Origin: Mycolicibacterium mengxianglii
Lineage (GTDB): Bacteria; Actinomycetota; Actinomycetes; Mycobacteriales; Mycobacteriaceae
Direction: 5' to 3'
NCBI RefSeq assembly: GCF_015710575.1
Contig: NZ_CP065373.1
Location: 3,968,001-4,032,000 of the forward strand
DNA: 64,000 bases
Shown: positions 48,672-57,838 of the stretch, in pieces
Layout: each line of letters opens with the position of its first letter
Position numbering within the stretch: the stretch's first letter is position 1
Position numbers and translations under genes: made by a program
The notes under the pieces: model-generated
Database searches by the model: none
Seen by the model: only the letters and a program-made list of their open reading frames with translations
What the model was told of the DNA's origin: nothing

Positions 48672-50240
48672 ATGACCTCTGTGGAACTCAACAAGACGAC
48701 GCTGCCTTCGGTCGACGACCTGCAGGCCCGAGCGCGGGAGGCGCTCGCCGCGATCTTCGAGCGGCCGGTTGACACCGAACTCGGGGAACCCGGCGGCCCC
48801 GGGGTGCACGCGAGCACCCCGATCACCGGCGAGGCGCTGTTCACCCTCGTCGAGACCACGGCGCAGGAGGCCCGGGCGGCGATCACGGCCGCGGCCGAGG
48901 CGTTCACGGTGTGGCGCACCACCCCGGCTCCGGTGCGCGGTGCACTGGTGGCCCGCCTCGGCGAACTGCTGATCGAGCACAAGGAAGATCTCGCCTGCCT
49001 GGTCACCATCGAGGCGGGCAAGATCACCTCCGAGGCTCTCGGTGAAGTGCAGGAGATGATCGACGTCTGCCAGTTCGCGGTCGGGCTCTCGCGCCAGCTC
49101 TACGGCCGCACCATCGCTTCCGAACGCCCGGGCCACCGCTTGATGGAGACCTGGCATCCGCTGGGGGTGGTGGGTGTGATCACCGCATTCAACTTCCCAG
49201 TTGCGGTGTGGGCGTGGAACTCTGCGATCGCACTGGTTTGCGGTGACACCGTGGTGTGGAAGCCCTCGGAACTGACCCCGCTGACCGCGATGGCCTGCCA
49301 GGCACTGCTGGAGCGGGCGGCTCGCGATGTGGACGCACCGCCGGCACTGAGCCACCTGCTCCTCGGTGGCCGGGACATCGGCGAGCAACTCGTCGACGAT
49401 CCCCGAGTCGCGTTGGTGAGCGCCACCGGGTCGGTACGGATGGGTCAGCAGGTCGGCCCGCGGGTGGCGCAACGGTTCGGCAAGGTGCTGCTGGAACTCG
49501 GCGGCAACAACGCCGCGATCGTCACCCCCTCGGCGGATCTGGATCTCGCGGTACGGGGCATCGTCTTCGCGGCGGCAGGCACCGCCGGGCAGCGGTGCAC
49601 CACACTGCGCCGGGTGATCGCCCACACCTCGGTCGCCGACACCCTGATCGAGCGGATCGCAGGCGCCTACCGCAGTCTGCCGGTCGGCGACCCGTCCACC
49701 GACGGCACCCTGGTCGGACCGTTGATCCACGAGACCGCCTACCGCGATATGGTCGGCGCCCTCGAGCAGGCCCGCGCCGACGGCGGTGAAATCACCGGTG
49801 GTGAGCGCGTCGACGTGGGAGGTGACGCAGGTGCCGGCGCGTTCTACGTCAACCCGGCGGTGGTCCGGATGCCGTCGCAGACGCCCATCGTGCATGACGA
49901 GACCTTTGCGCCCATTCTCTACGTCGTGACCTACGAGACGCTGGAGGAGGCGATCGCGTTGAACAATGCGGTGCCGCAGGGTCTCTCGTCGGCGATCTTC
50001 ACCACGGACATCCGGGAGGCGGAGCGGTTCATGGCCGCCGACGGCTCGGACTGCGGTATCGCCAATGTCAACATCGGCACCTCCGGGGCCGAGATCGGCG
50101 GGGCTTTCGGCGGGGAGAAGCAGACCGGTGGCGGTCGGGAGTCCGGCTCGGACTCCTGGAAGGCGTACATGCGGCGGGCCACCAATACCGTCAACTACTC
50201 CTCGGAACTGCCACTGGCCCAGGGCGTCAAGTTCGGCTGA
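48672..50240 (+). CDS. pcd: Alpha-aminoadipic semialdehyde dehydrogenase
   Basis: ALDH7-type enzyme (522 residues) that oxidises piperideine-6-carboxylate / aminoadipic semialdehyde to L-2-aminoadipate, following Lat. Signatures: ITAFNFPVAVWAWNSAIAL, the catalytic Glu in LLELGGNNAAIV and the nucleophilic Cys in GTAGQRCTTLRR. Start MTSVELNKTTLPS; upstream in-frame codons lack a binding site. Divergent from lrpA (123 bp). Corresponds to Rv3293. Confidence 0.93.
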   Translation: MTSVELNKTTLPSVDDLQARAREALAAIFERPVDTELGEPGGPGVHASTPITGEALFTLVETTAQEARAAITAAAEAFTVWRTTPAPVRGALVARLGELLIEHKEDLACLVTIEAGKITSEALGEVQEMIDVCQFAVGLSRQLYGRTIASERPGHRLMETWHPLGVVGVITAFNFPVAVWAWNSAIALVCGDTVVWKPSELTPLTAMACQALLERAARDVDAPPALSHLLLGGRDIGEQLVDDPRVALVSATGSVRMGQQVGPRVAQRFGKVLLELGGNNAAIVTPSADLDLAVRGIVFAAAGTAGQRCTTLRRVIAHTSVADTLIERIAGAYRSLPVGDPSTDGTLVGPLIHETAYRDMVGALEQARADGGEITGGERVDVGGDAGAGAFYVNPAVVRMPSQTPIVHDETFAPILYVVTYETLEEAIALNNAVPQGLSSAIFTTDIREAERFMAADGSDCGIANVNIGTSGAEIGGAFGGEKQTGGGRESGSDSWKAYMRRATNTVNYSSELPLAQGVKFG

Positions 50241-50264
50241 CCCGACCCCCTTTCCCGCGAACGC

Positions 50265-50285
50265 GCGTGTCCCCGGCAGACACGC
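50265..50285 (+). terminator. Hairpin after pcd
   Basis: GCGTGTC, 7-nt loop, GACACGC, 24 bp after the pcd stop. Short perfect stem without T tract; possible weak terminator before the SDR gene. Confidence 0.35.
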
Positions 50286-50336
50286 CGAGAAATCTGTGCA
50301 GTTTGCGCACGCTCGTCAAGGAGGTAGGCAGACAGT

Positions 50337-51134
50337 ATGGACATCGAGGGCAAGGTAGCCATCGTCACCGGCGGCGGTTCGGGTATCGGTCGGGCGCTCG
50401 CGCACGGGCTGGCAACCGCGGGTGCGCGCGTCGTCGTCGGTGACCTCAACGAGTCGGGCGCTGCCGAAACGGCGGACCGAATCGGTGCAGCAGCGGTGGC
50501 CGGACAGGCCGACGCCAGCTCAGCCGAGGGCATCGCCTCGCTGATCGCGCTGGCTGAACGCGAGTTCGGGCCGGTGGACATCTACGTCGCCAACGCCGGG
50601 GTGATCGGCGCCAGCGGGCTCGGCAGCGACGCGGATTGGGACACCATCCTCGAGGTGAACCTGCGCGCCCACATCCGCGCCGCCGACCTGTTGGTCCCGG
50701 GATGGCAGCAGCGCGGCAGCGGATACTTCGTGTCGGTGGCCTCGGCGGCCGGCCTGCTCTCCCAACCCGGGGCAGCCGGATACGCGGTCACCAAGCACGC
50801 CGCGGTCGGATTCGCCGAGTGGCTGGCGATCACCTACGGCGACGACGGGATCGGTGTCAGCTGTGTCTGTCCGCTGGGGGTGGACACTCCCCTGCTCGAT
50901 GCCGTCCGGGCTTCCACCGACCTTTCCGAACGGGTGGCTGCGGAGTCAATTGTGCGGGCGGGCACGGTGATCAGCGCCGAGGATGTGGTCTCGGCGACCC
51001 TCGACGCGGTGCAGGCCGATCGATTCCTGGTGCTCCCCCACCCCGCCGTCTTGGACATGTACCGCGGCAAGGGCGCCGACTACGACGGGTGGATTGCCGG
51101 GATGCGGCGCTACCAGCGCACCCTGCGCGGCTAG
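50337..51134 (+). CDS. Short-chain dehydrogenase/reductase
   Basis: 265-residue classical SDR. TGGGSGIGRALAHGL binds NAD(P), NAGVIGAS is the structural motif, and Ser/Tyr/Lys are in SVASAAGLLSQPGAAGYAVTK (parts). The acidic residue after strand 2 (VVVGDLNES) favours NAD. GGAGGT lies 14 nt upstream. It follows pcd on the same strand, but there is no clue that ties it to lysine breakdown. Substrate unknown. Confidence 0.85.
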   Translation: MDIEGKVAIVTGGGSGIGRALAHGLATAGARVVVGDLNESGAAETADRIGAAAVAGQADASSAEGIASLIALAEREFGPVDIYVANAGVIGASGLGSDADWDTILEVNLRAHIRAADLLVPGWQQRGSGYFVSVASAAGLLSQPGAAGYAVTKHAAVGFAEWLAITYGDDGIGVSCVCPLGVDTPLLDAVRASTDLSERVAAESIVRAGTVISAEDVVSATLDAVQADRFLVLPHPAVLDMYRGKGADYDGWIAGMRRYQRTLRG

Positions 51135-51221
51135 CGCCGCCGAAGCGGCCAGCGCGCTGGCCCGCAGTGAGTCCGCGCACTTCCGCACGGTTTTGTCGGA
51201 CCCCGTTGGCACCATGGAAGG

Positions 51222-54200
51222 GTGCCCCGCAAGACCGATCCGCTCGCCCGTTTCAGCACGCTGACGCGGGAGTGGTTCGCGGGTACGTTCGTCGAGCCCA
51301 CCCCGGCCCAGGCACAGGCCTGGCAGGCCATCGCCGACGGCGACAACACGCTGGTCATCGCGCCCACCGGGTCCGGTAAGACGCTGGCCGCGTTCCTGTG
51401 GGCCATCGATCGGCTGGCCGTCCCCGCGGGCCCGGGCATCGATCTGGACCACAAACCCGGCACCCGGGTGCTCTACGTGTCGCCGCTCAAGGCGCTGGCC
51501 GTCGACGTGGAACGCAACCTGCGCACCCCGCTGACCGGTATCGGGCGGGTCGCCGAGCGCAACGGTGTCGCCCCGCCCACCCTCAGCGTCGGAGTGCGCT
51601 CCGGTGACACCACGGCCGCGCGGCGCCGGGAGTTGATCACCAAACCGCCGGACATCCTGATCACCACCCCCGAATCACTGTTCCTGATGTTGACCTCGGC
51701 GGCCCGCGAGACGCTGGCGGGAGTCCAGACGGTGATCATCGACGAGGTCCATGCCGTGGCCGGCACCAAGCGCGGGGCGCATCTGGCGCTGTCACTGGAG
51801 CGTCTGGACGCCATGCTCGCCACGCCCGCCCAACGGATCGGGCTCTCGGCGACGGTGCGTCCGCCCGAGGAGGTGGCGCGCTTCCTGTCCGGATCCGCGC
51901 CCACCACCATCGTGGCCCCGCCGGCGGCCAAGACGTTCGAGCTGACCGTTCAGGTACCGGTGCCGGATATGGCCAACCTGGAGAACAACAGCATCTGGCC
52001 CGCCGTCGAAGAGCGCATCGTCGACCTGATCGAAACCCACCGCTCGTCGATCGTGTTCGCCAACAGCCGCCGACTCGCCGAACGGCTCACCGCCCGTCTC
52101 AACGAGATCCATGCCGAGCGCTCCGGGATCGAGCTCTCCAGCGAACGCAATCCGGGAGTGCCGGGCGGGCCGCCTGCGCACCTCATGGGCAGCGGGCAGA
52201 CCTATGGCGCCGAACCGGTTCTCGCCAGGGCCCACCACGGGTCGGTCAGCAAGGAGACCCGAGCCGACGTCGAGGACGCGCTCAAGAGCGGCCGCCTCAA
52301 GGCGGTCGTCGCCACGTCCAGCCTCGAACTCGGAATCGACATGGGCGCAGTTGATCTGGTGATCCAAGTGGAGACCCCGCCGTCGGTGGCCAGCGGCCTG
52401 CAACGCATCGGCCGCGCCGGGCATCAGGTGGGCGAGATCTCCGAGGGTGTGCTGTTTCCCAAACACCGCACCGACCTGATCGGCTGCGCGGTGTCGGTGC
52501 AGCGGATGTTGAACGGGCAGATCGAGACCATGCACGTGCCCGCCAACCCCCTCGATGTACTGGCACAACACACTGTTGCGGCCTGTGCGCTGGACCCGCT
52601 CAACGCCGACGCCTGGTTCGACACCGTACGCCGCAGCGCGCCGTTCGCGACATTGCCGCGCAGTGCGTTCGAGGCGACGCTGGATCTGCTGTCGGGCAAG
52701 TACCCGTCCACCGACTTCGCCGAGCTGCGCCCCAGAATTGTCTATGACCGCGATACCGGCACCGTCACCGCCCGGCCCGGTGCGCAGCGCCTGGCGGTGA
52801 CCTCCGGCGGCGCGATCCCCGACCGCGGGCTGTTCACGGTGTATCTGGCGTCCAGTGCTGATTCCGAAAAGCCTTCTCGGGTTGGCGAACTCGATGAAGA
52901 GATGGTGTACGAGTCCCGACCCGGTGACGTGATCTCCCTCGGCGCCACCAGCTGGCGGATCACCGAGATCACCCACGACCGGGTGCTGGTGATCCCGGCG
53001 CCCGGCGAGCCCGCCCGGTTACCGTTCTGGCGCGGCGACGCGGTGGGACGCCCGGCTGAACTGGGTGCCGCGGTGGGCGCCTTCACCGGCGAGCTGTCCC
53101 GGATGAACCGCCCCGCGTTCGAGGAACGCTGCCGCACCATCGGTTTCGACGATTACGCCACCGACAACCTGTGGCGGTTGCTCGAAGAGCAGCGCGAAGC
53201 CACCGGGACCGTACCCACCGACAGCACGCTCGTGGTGGAACGCTTTCGCGACGAGCTGGGCGATTGGCGGGTGGTGCTGCACTCCCCCTACGGGCTGCGG
53301 GTGCACGGACCGTTGGCCCTGGCCATCGGTAAACGCCTCTTCGAGCGCTTCGGAATAGACGAGAAACCCACCGCCTCCGACGACGGCATCATCCTGCGGC
53401 TGCCCGATACCGACGAAACAGCGCCGGGTGCTGATCTTTTCGTCTTCGACCCCGACGAGATCGAGCCGCTGGTCACCGCCGAAGTGGGCGGCTCGGCACT
53501 GTTCGCCTCCCGTTTCCGGGAGTGCGCCGCCCGGGCGCTGCTGCTGCCGCGACGCCACCCCGGGAAACGTTCCCCGCTGTGGCATCAACGCCAACGGGCA
53601 GCCCAGCTGCTGGACGTGGCCCGCAAATACCCTGATTTCCCCATCGTGCTCGAAGCAGTCCGGGAATGCCTGCAGGACGTCTACGACGTACCGACGCTGA
53701 CCGAGCTGATGGCCCGGGTCGCCCAACGCCGCATCAAGCTCGTCGAGGTCGAGACGTCCACGCCCTCACCGTTTGCGGCGTCGCTGCTGTTCGGCTACGT
53801 AGGGGCGTTCATGTACGAGGGCGACAGCCCGCTCGCCGAACGCCGCGCGGCCGCCCTGTCGCTGGACTCCACCTTGCTCGCCGAACTGCTGGGCCGGGTG
53901 GAACTGCGGGAGCTGCTCGACGCCGACGTCATCGCCTCCACCAGTAGGCAGCTGCAGCATCTGACGCCGGAGCGGGCAGCCCGAGACGCCGAAGGTCTCG
54001 CCGATCTGCTGAGGCTGCTCGGGCCGTTGACCGAAGAGGAAGCGGCACGTCGCAGTACCGCCGACGACGTGGGCGGTTGGCTGGAGGGCCTGCTCGAGGC
54101 CAAACGCGCCCTGCGGGTGTCCTACGCCGATCGCACCTGGTGGCTGGCCATCGAAGACATCGGGCGGTTGCGCGATGGCGTCGGGGTCGCCGTCCCGGTG

Positions 54201-55793
54201 GGAGTCCCCGCCACCTTCACCGAATCGGTGGCCGACCCGCTCGGTGAACTGCTGGGCCGCTTCGCCCGCACCAACGGCCCGTTCACCACCGCCGACGCGG
54301 CGGGCCGGTTCGGCCTCGGACTCCGGGTGGCCGCCGATGTTCTGGGCCGGCTGGCCGCCGACGGCAAGTTGGTCCGTGGTGAGTTCACCGACACGGTCAC
54401 GGGGGTCGGCGGTGACCAGTGGTGTGACACCGAGGTGCTACGGATTCTGCGCCGGCGGTCGCTGGCGGCGTTGCGGGCACAGGTGGAGCCGGTCAGTACC
54501 GCGGCCTATGCGCGGTTCTTGCCCGGCTGGCAGCAGTTCAATCACGCCTCGGGTATCGACGGGCTGGCCTCGGTGATCGAACAGCTCTCCGGCGTTCCCA
54601 TGCCCGCCTCCGCGGTCGAACCGCTGATCTTCGGGCAACGGGTTCGCGGCTACAGTCCGGCACTGCTCGACGAGCTGCTGGCCTCCGGCGAGGTGCTGTG
54701 GTCGGGGGCGGGGGCACTGTCCGGGGGCGACGGCTGGGTCGTGTTCCACACCGCCGACACCGCGCCGCTGACGCTGAACGCACCTGAGGACCTCGAATTC
54801 ACTGATGTGCACCGCGCTCTGCTCGACATTCTCGGCCGCCCCGGTGACGCGCACGGCGCCTTTTTCTTCCGGCAACTCACCGTCGACGGAGTGCCCGCGG
54901 AAGCCCTGAAAGAGGCTCTGTGGCAGCTCATCTGGTCTGGCTGGATCACCGGTGACACGTTTGCGCCGGTGCGCGCGCTGTTGACCGGCGGACGTCGTCC
55001 CGGTTCGCGGAGGCCTGCCACCCCGGCACACCGGCACCGTCGGGCGCCGCGGCTGTCGAGTTACAGCGTGGCACACGCCCACGCGCGAAGCGTCGATCCG
55101 ACGGTGGCCGGGCGCTGGTCGGCGCTGCCTGCAGCCGAACTCGATTCCACGGTACGGGCGCATTTCTCTGCCGAACTGCTGCTCGGCCGTTACGGCGTGC
55201 TCACCAAAGGGGCCGTGGCCAGTGAGCGTCTGCCCGGCGGGTTCGCCATGCTCTACAAGGTGCTCTCGGCCTTCGAGGACGCCGGCCGTTGCCAGCGCGG
55301 TTACTTCGTCGAATCACTGGGCGGAGCACAGTTTTCCACCGCGGCCACCGTTGACCGGCTGCGCACCTATGCCGACACCGTGGACGCTGACCGCGGCGAG
55401 ATGAGCGCCGTGGCCCTGGCCGCCACCGACCCCGCCAACCCGTACGGCGCGGCGCTGCCCTGGCCTGCGCGGGCCTCCGACGCCGACAGCGCACACCGGC
55501 CCGGGCGCAAAGCCGGCGCCCTGGTGGTGCTCGTCGACGGTGAGCTGGTGTGGTTCCTGGAGCGCGGCGGGCGCTCACTGCTCAGCTTCGCTGACAGCAG
55601 CGAGACCCTGAACGCGGCCGCTGCCGCCGTGGCGGACCTGGTGTCCGGCGGCCGGGTGGATGGGCTTCTGGTGGAACGGATCAACGGTACGGCGGTGCTG
55701 GACCCGTCGGCCTCGGCCGAGCACGCCGCGGTCAGCTCGGCGTTGGCAGGCGCGGGTTTCAGCCGGACCCCACGAGGGTTGCGCCTGCGCTGA
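51222..55793 (+). CDS. lhr: Large helicase-related protein Lhr (SF2 DNA helicase)
   Basis: 1523 residues, close to Rv3296 (1513). 3'-5' ATP-dependent helicase on RNA:DNA and DNA substrates, induced by DNA damage and involved in repair in mycobacteria. Walker A is IAPTGSGKTLAAFLW at about residues 46-60, DEVH in IIDEVHAVAGTKRGAH near 172, and motif VI QRIGRAGHQVG. A winged-helix and beta-barrel follow; the C-terminal 600 residues form Lhr-CTD, which makes a tetramer. GTG start. In M. tuberculosis nei follows; here the Nit1C cluster does. Confidence 0.95.
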   Translation: MPRKTDPLARFSTLTREWFAGTFVEPTPAQAQAWQAIADGDNTLVIAPTGSGKTLAAFLWAIDRLAVPAGPGIDLDHKPGTRVLYVSPLKALAVDVERNLRTPLTGIGRVAERNGVAPPTLSVGVRSGDTTAARRRELITKPPDILITTPESLFLMLTSAARETLAGVQTVIIDEVHAVAGTKRGAHLALSLERLDAMLATPAQRIGLSATVRPPEEVARFLSGSAPTTIVAPPAAKTFELTVQVPVPDMANLENNSIWPAVEERIVDLIETHRSSIVFANSRRLAERLTARLNEIHAERSGIELSSERNPGVPGGPPAHLMGSGQTYGAEPVLARAHHGSVSKETRADVEDALKSGRLKAVVATSSLELGIDMGAVDLVIQVETPPSVASGLQRIGRAGHQVGEISEGVLFPKHRTDLIGCAVSVQRMLNGQIETMHVPANPLDVLAQHTVAACALDPLNADAWFDTVRRSAPFATLPRSAFEATLDLLSGKYPSTDFAELRPRIVYDRDTGTVTARPGAQRLAVTSGGAIPDRGLFTVYLASSADSEKPSRVGELDEEMVYESRPGDVISLGATSWRITEITHDRVLVIPAPGEPARLPFWRGDAVGRPAELGAAVGAFTGELSRMNRPAFEERCRTIGFDDYATDNLWRLLEEQREATGTVPTDSTLVVERFRDELGDWRVVLHSPYGLRVHGPLALAIGKRLFERFGIDEKPTASDDGIILRLPDTDETAPGADLFVFDPDEIEPLVTAEVGGSALFASRFRECAARALLLPRRHPGKRSPLWHQRQRAAQLLDVARKYPDFPIVLEAVRECLQDVYDVPTLTELMARVAQRRIKLVEVETSTPSPFAASLLFGYVGAFMYEGDSPLAERRAAALSLDSTLLAELLGRVELRELLDADVIASTSRQLQHLTPERAARDAEGLADLLRLLGPLTEEEAARRSTADDVGGWLEGLLEAKRALRVSYADRTWWLAIEDIGRLRDGVGVAVPVGVPATFTESVADPLGELLGRFARTNGPFTTADAAGRFGLGLRVAADVLGRLAADGKLVRGEFTDTVTGVGGDQWCDTEVLRILRRRSLAALRAQVEPVSTAAYARFLPGWQQFNHASGIDGLASVIEQLSGVPMPASAVEPLIFGQRVRGYSPALLDELLASGEVLWSGAGALSGGDGWVVFHTADTAPLTLNAPEDLEFTDVHRALLDILGRPGDAHGAFFFRQLTVDGVPAEALKEALWQLIWSGWITGDTFAPVRALLTGGRRPGSRRPATPAHRHRRAPRLSSYSVAHAHARSVDPTVAGRWSALPAAELDSTVRAHFSAELLLGRYGVLTKGAVASERLPGGFAMLYKVLSAFEDAGRCQRGYFVESLGGAQFSTAATVDRLRTYADTVDADRGEMSAVALAATDPANPYGAALPWPARASDADSAHRPGRKAGALVVLVDGELVWFLERGGRSLLSFADSSETLNAAAAAVADLVSGGRVDGLLVERINGTAVLDPSASAEHAAVSSALAGAGFSRTPRGLRLR

Positions 55794-56139
55794 GCGCGCG
55801 CGGCGCGGTCAACGCCGACGCGCCCAGCTGAATGTTTCCTCGGGTTAACTCGCCATATGTCGGCCGTAACCCCCACGGCGGTCAATGTGTCTCCGTCGTA
55901 ACACCGCAGCGGGAATCGACCGGCTTTGTGTTTCCCAGGGTAAATCATCAATACGGCGGCCAGCCCGCTCCAGCGCACAAAACTCCTAAATGTGTTGTCC
56001 CACAGCTCATTCAACCATTCCGGCCATTCAGCGACCCGTGAGAACTCGGTAATCAGCTGTTGTTCCCGATGAAACCATTCGGCAGTAATCCAGGACGTAA
56101 ATGTGCTCAACACCCCTGCACCCCCACGAGGAGCAACAG
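55794..56139. other. lhr-Nit1C intergenic region, 346 bp, lower GC
   Basis: No gene I trust. GC content falls clearly compared with both flanks. It contains four GTnAC-like half-sites and a repeated 16-bp word (see the regulatory entry), plus a good GAGGAG ribosome site at its right end. No promoter hexamer pair can be named with confidence. Confidence 0.6.
55833..55944 (+). promoter_or_regulatory. Phased GTnAC half-sites and repeated 16-bp element (possible GlnR sites)
   Basis: GTTAAC (55844-55849), CGTAAC (55865-55870), CGTAAC (55897-55902) and GGTAAA (55939-55944). Centres are 21, 32 and 42 bp apart, that is 2, 3 and 4 turns of DNA. The outer sites each end a 16-bp word, TGTTTCCTCGGGTTAA and TGTTTCCCAGGGTAAA, 13 of 16 identical. 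GTTTC/GTnAC halves resemble the actinobacterial GlnR consensus gTnAC-n6-GaAAC, though the spacing within each word is off by about one base. Regulation by GlnR is an inference. Confidence 0.5.
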
Positions 56140-56688
56140 ATGACCGATACCGCCGACACCCTGGACACCGATCTCGACGCCACCATTGCGGCCAACATCG
56201 AGAAGTCCCTCAACGAGATCCCCCACCCGTCGTTGCCAAAGGGCACCAACATCTACGGCGGCACCAAGATCTTCCCCGACTACCAGGCCACCGCCGGTGA
56301 AACCTACTTCACCCTGGTGCACGGCATCGCGCACGAATCCTCGGTGAGCTTCGTGGCCGTCCTACAGGCGACCCGCGCCCTGCGCAAGGGATTCGAGTCC
56401 GCGATCTACTTCTACGGCCCCGGCGCCATCAACTGCTTGGCGACGCGGGGCTTCCCCACCACCGGTGACAGCGGATTCCCGGGCGAGCAGAACATCAACG
56501 ACGCACTGGGCACGTTCATCAAGGAGGGCGGCACGGTGTACTGCTGCCGCTTCGGGCTTGCACTGCACGGCGGCCGCGAAGAAGACCTGATCGCCGGCGT
56601 CATCCCCGCGCACCCGCTCGATGTCCAGGACGCGGTGATCCACTACGCCCGTAAGGGCGCCATCATCAACTCCACGTACATGGTCTAG
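56140..56688 (+). CDS. nitB: MSMEG_0572/Sll0783-family nitrogen-starvation protein (NitB)
   Basis: 182 residues. The core TYFTLVHGIAHESSVSFVAVLQATRAL and IYFYGPGAINCLATRGF resembles the DsrE/DsrF fold, with Cys in INCLATRG and VYCCRFGLALHGG that could carry sulphur or metal. In Synechocystis the homologue sll0783 is strongly induced on nitrogen starvation and affects polyhydroxybutyrate formation. Start at MTDTADTLD behind GAGGAG. First gene of an eight-gene cluster; radical-SAM gene follows by 9 bp. Biochemical function unknown. Confidence 0.9.
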   Translation: MTDTADTLDTDLDATIAANIEKSLNEIPHPSLPKGTNIYGGTKIFPDYQATAGETYFTLVHGIAHESSVSFVAVLQATRALRKGFESAIYFYGPGAINCLATRGFPTTGDSGFPGEQNINDALGTFIKEGGTVYCCRFGLALHGGREEDLIAGVIPAHPLDVQDAVIHYARKGAIINSTYMV

Positions 56689-56697
56689 GCGGACACC

Positions 56698-57837
56698 ATG
56701 TCCACCCGTCACGCCGATGCAGAGCGAGGTACGAGCGATGAGGAGAAGCGGCGGCATGGGTCTGCAGTCCCCCTGATCAGCGGTCCGAGCCTGCGCATCC
56801 GGGCCGATCTCGCGGTCCACGGAGCGCGGATGACCGCGCCGGTGATGCGCCGGTCCGGCGCCGGCCCCTCCGACGACGGGCATGTCAGTCTCGCCGGTTC
56901 CGGGGTCACCATCCCGTTGAATCCGTTGAGCGACTTCGTGATCGACGGTGACAGGGTGCTGCTCGACGGTATCGACCTCGGCATCGACGTCCAGCCGGTG
57001 GCCCGCCCGAAGTTCTACGACCTGAGCACCGCAGACGGAGTCAGCTACGAGAAGATCGCCCGGTTGCACGGCACGGATGTGCTGGCCACCACGGTGATCC
57101 AGAAGTGCATCCGTTACAGCCAGTCGCAGCGCTGCCGATTCTGCACCATCGAGGAATCGCTGTATGCGGGCGACACCGTGGCGGTGAAATCGCCGGAACA
57201 GATTGCCGAGGTTGCCGCCGCCGCGGTCGCCCTCGACGGGGTGCGCCAGTTGGTGATGACCACCGGCACCACCAACGGCAACGACCGGGGTGCGGCCCAC
57301 CTGGCCAAGTGCGTGCGGGCAGTCAAGAAGGCGGTGCCGCACTTACCCATTCAGGTGCAGTGTGAGCCACCGGGCGACCTCGCGGTGATCGCCGAGCTCA
57401 AGGATGCGGGCGCGACGGCAATCGGTATTCACGTCGAGTCGATGAGCGACGAGGTACGACGGGCGTGGATGCCCGGCAAGTCCACTGTCGCACTCGCGGA
57501 GTACCGCCAGGCATGGGCCGAAGCGGTCCGGGTTTTCGGCACCAACCGGGTGTCGAGCTACCTACTGATCGGCCTCGGCGAGACCGCCGACGAGATCGTC
57601 CACGCAGCAGGCGAATTGATCGCGATGGGCGTCTATCCCTTCGTGGTGCCGTTTCGGCCGTTGGCGCATTCGCTGGCCGCCCACGACGGCGCCGGCCCGC
57701 CGAGCGCGGCGCTGGTCGCCGACGTCACCGACCGGGTGGCGACCCTGCTACGCCAGGCGGCAATGAGCGGTGCAGACCAGCAGGCGGGTTGCGCAGCGTG
57801 CGGCGCCTGTAGCCTGCTGCCCGCGGCAGGAGGCTGA
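56698..57837 (+). CDS. nitD: MSMEG_0568-family radical SAM protein (NitD)
   Basis: 379 residues. The cluster motif is Cys137, Cys146, Cys149 (KCIRYSQSQRCRFC), i.e. CX8CX2C rather than the canonical CX3CX2C, then a TIM-barrel with biotin-synthase-like features (VMTTGTTNGNDRGA; IPIQV-like strand; GIHVESMSDEVRRAW; YLLIGLGETADEI). The C-terminus holds another cluster-type motif, Cys365-Cys368-Cys371 (GCAACGAC). Two Fe-S sites are therefore likely. The N-terminal 60 residues are poorly conserved and the true start could be downstream. Reaction unknown. Confidence 0.88.
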   Translation: MSTRHADAERGTSDEEKRRHGSAVPLISGPSLRIRADLAVHGARMTAPVMRRSGAGPSDDGHVSLAGSGVTIPLNPLSDFVIDGDRVLLDGIDLGIDVQPVARPKFYDLSTADGVSYEKIARLHGTDVLATTVIQKCIRYSQSQRCRFCTIEESLYAGDTVAVKSPEQIAEVAAAAVALDGVRQLVMTTGTTNGNDRGAAHLAKCVRAVKKAVPHLPIQVQCEPPGDLAVIAELKDAGATAIGIHVESMSDEVRRAWMPGKSTVALAEYRQAWAEAVRVFGTNRVSSYLLIGLGETADEIVHAAGELIAMGVYPFVVPFRPLAHSLAAHDGAGPPSAALVADVTDRVATLLRQAAMSGADQQAGCAACGACSLLPAAGG

Positions 57838-57838
57838 C

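Noticed and set aside
48053..49027. Long minus-strand reading frame over lrpA and the start of pcd
   Set aside because: Antisense/other-frame shadow; lrpA in the proper frame and pcd on the plus strand have clear family motifs.
55800..56113. Open frame on the minus strand in the lhr-Nit1C gap (begins MLSTFTSWITAEW)
   Set aside because: Third codon positions are only about half G/C, far below real genes here; no ribosome site; the frame continues as a shadow through lhr. Treated as regulatory DNA.
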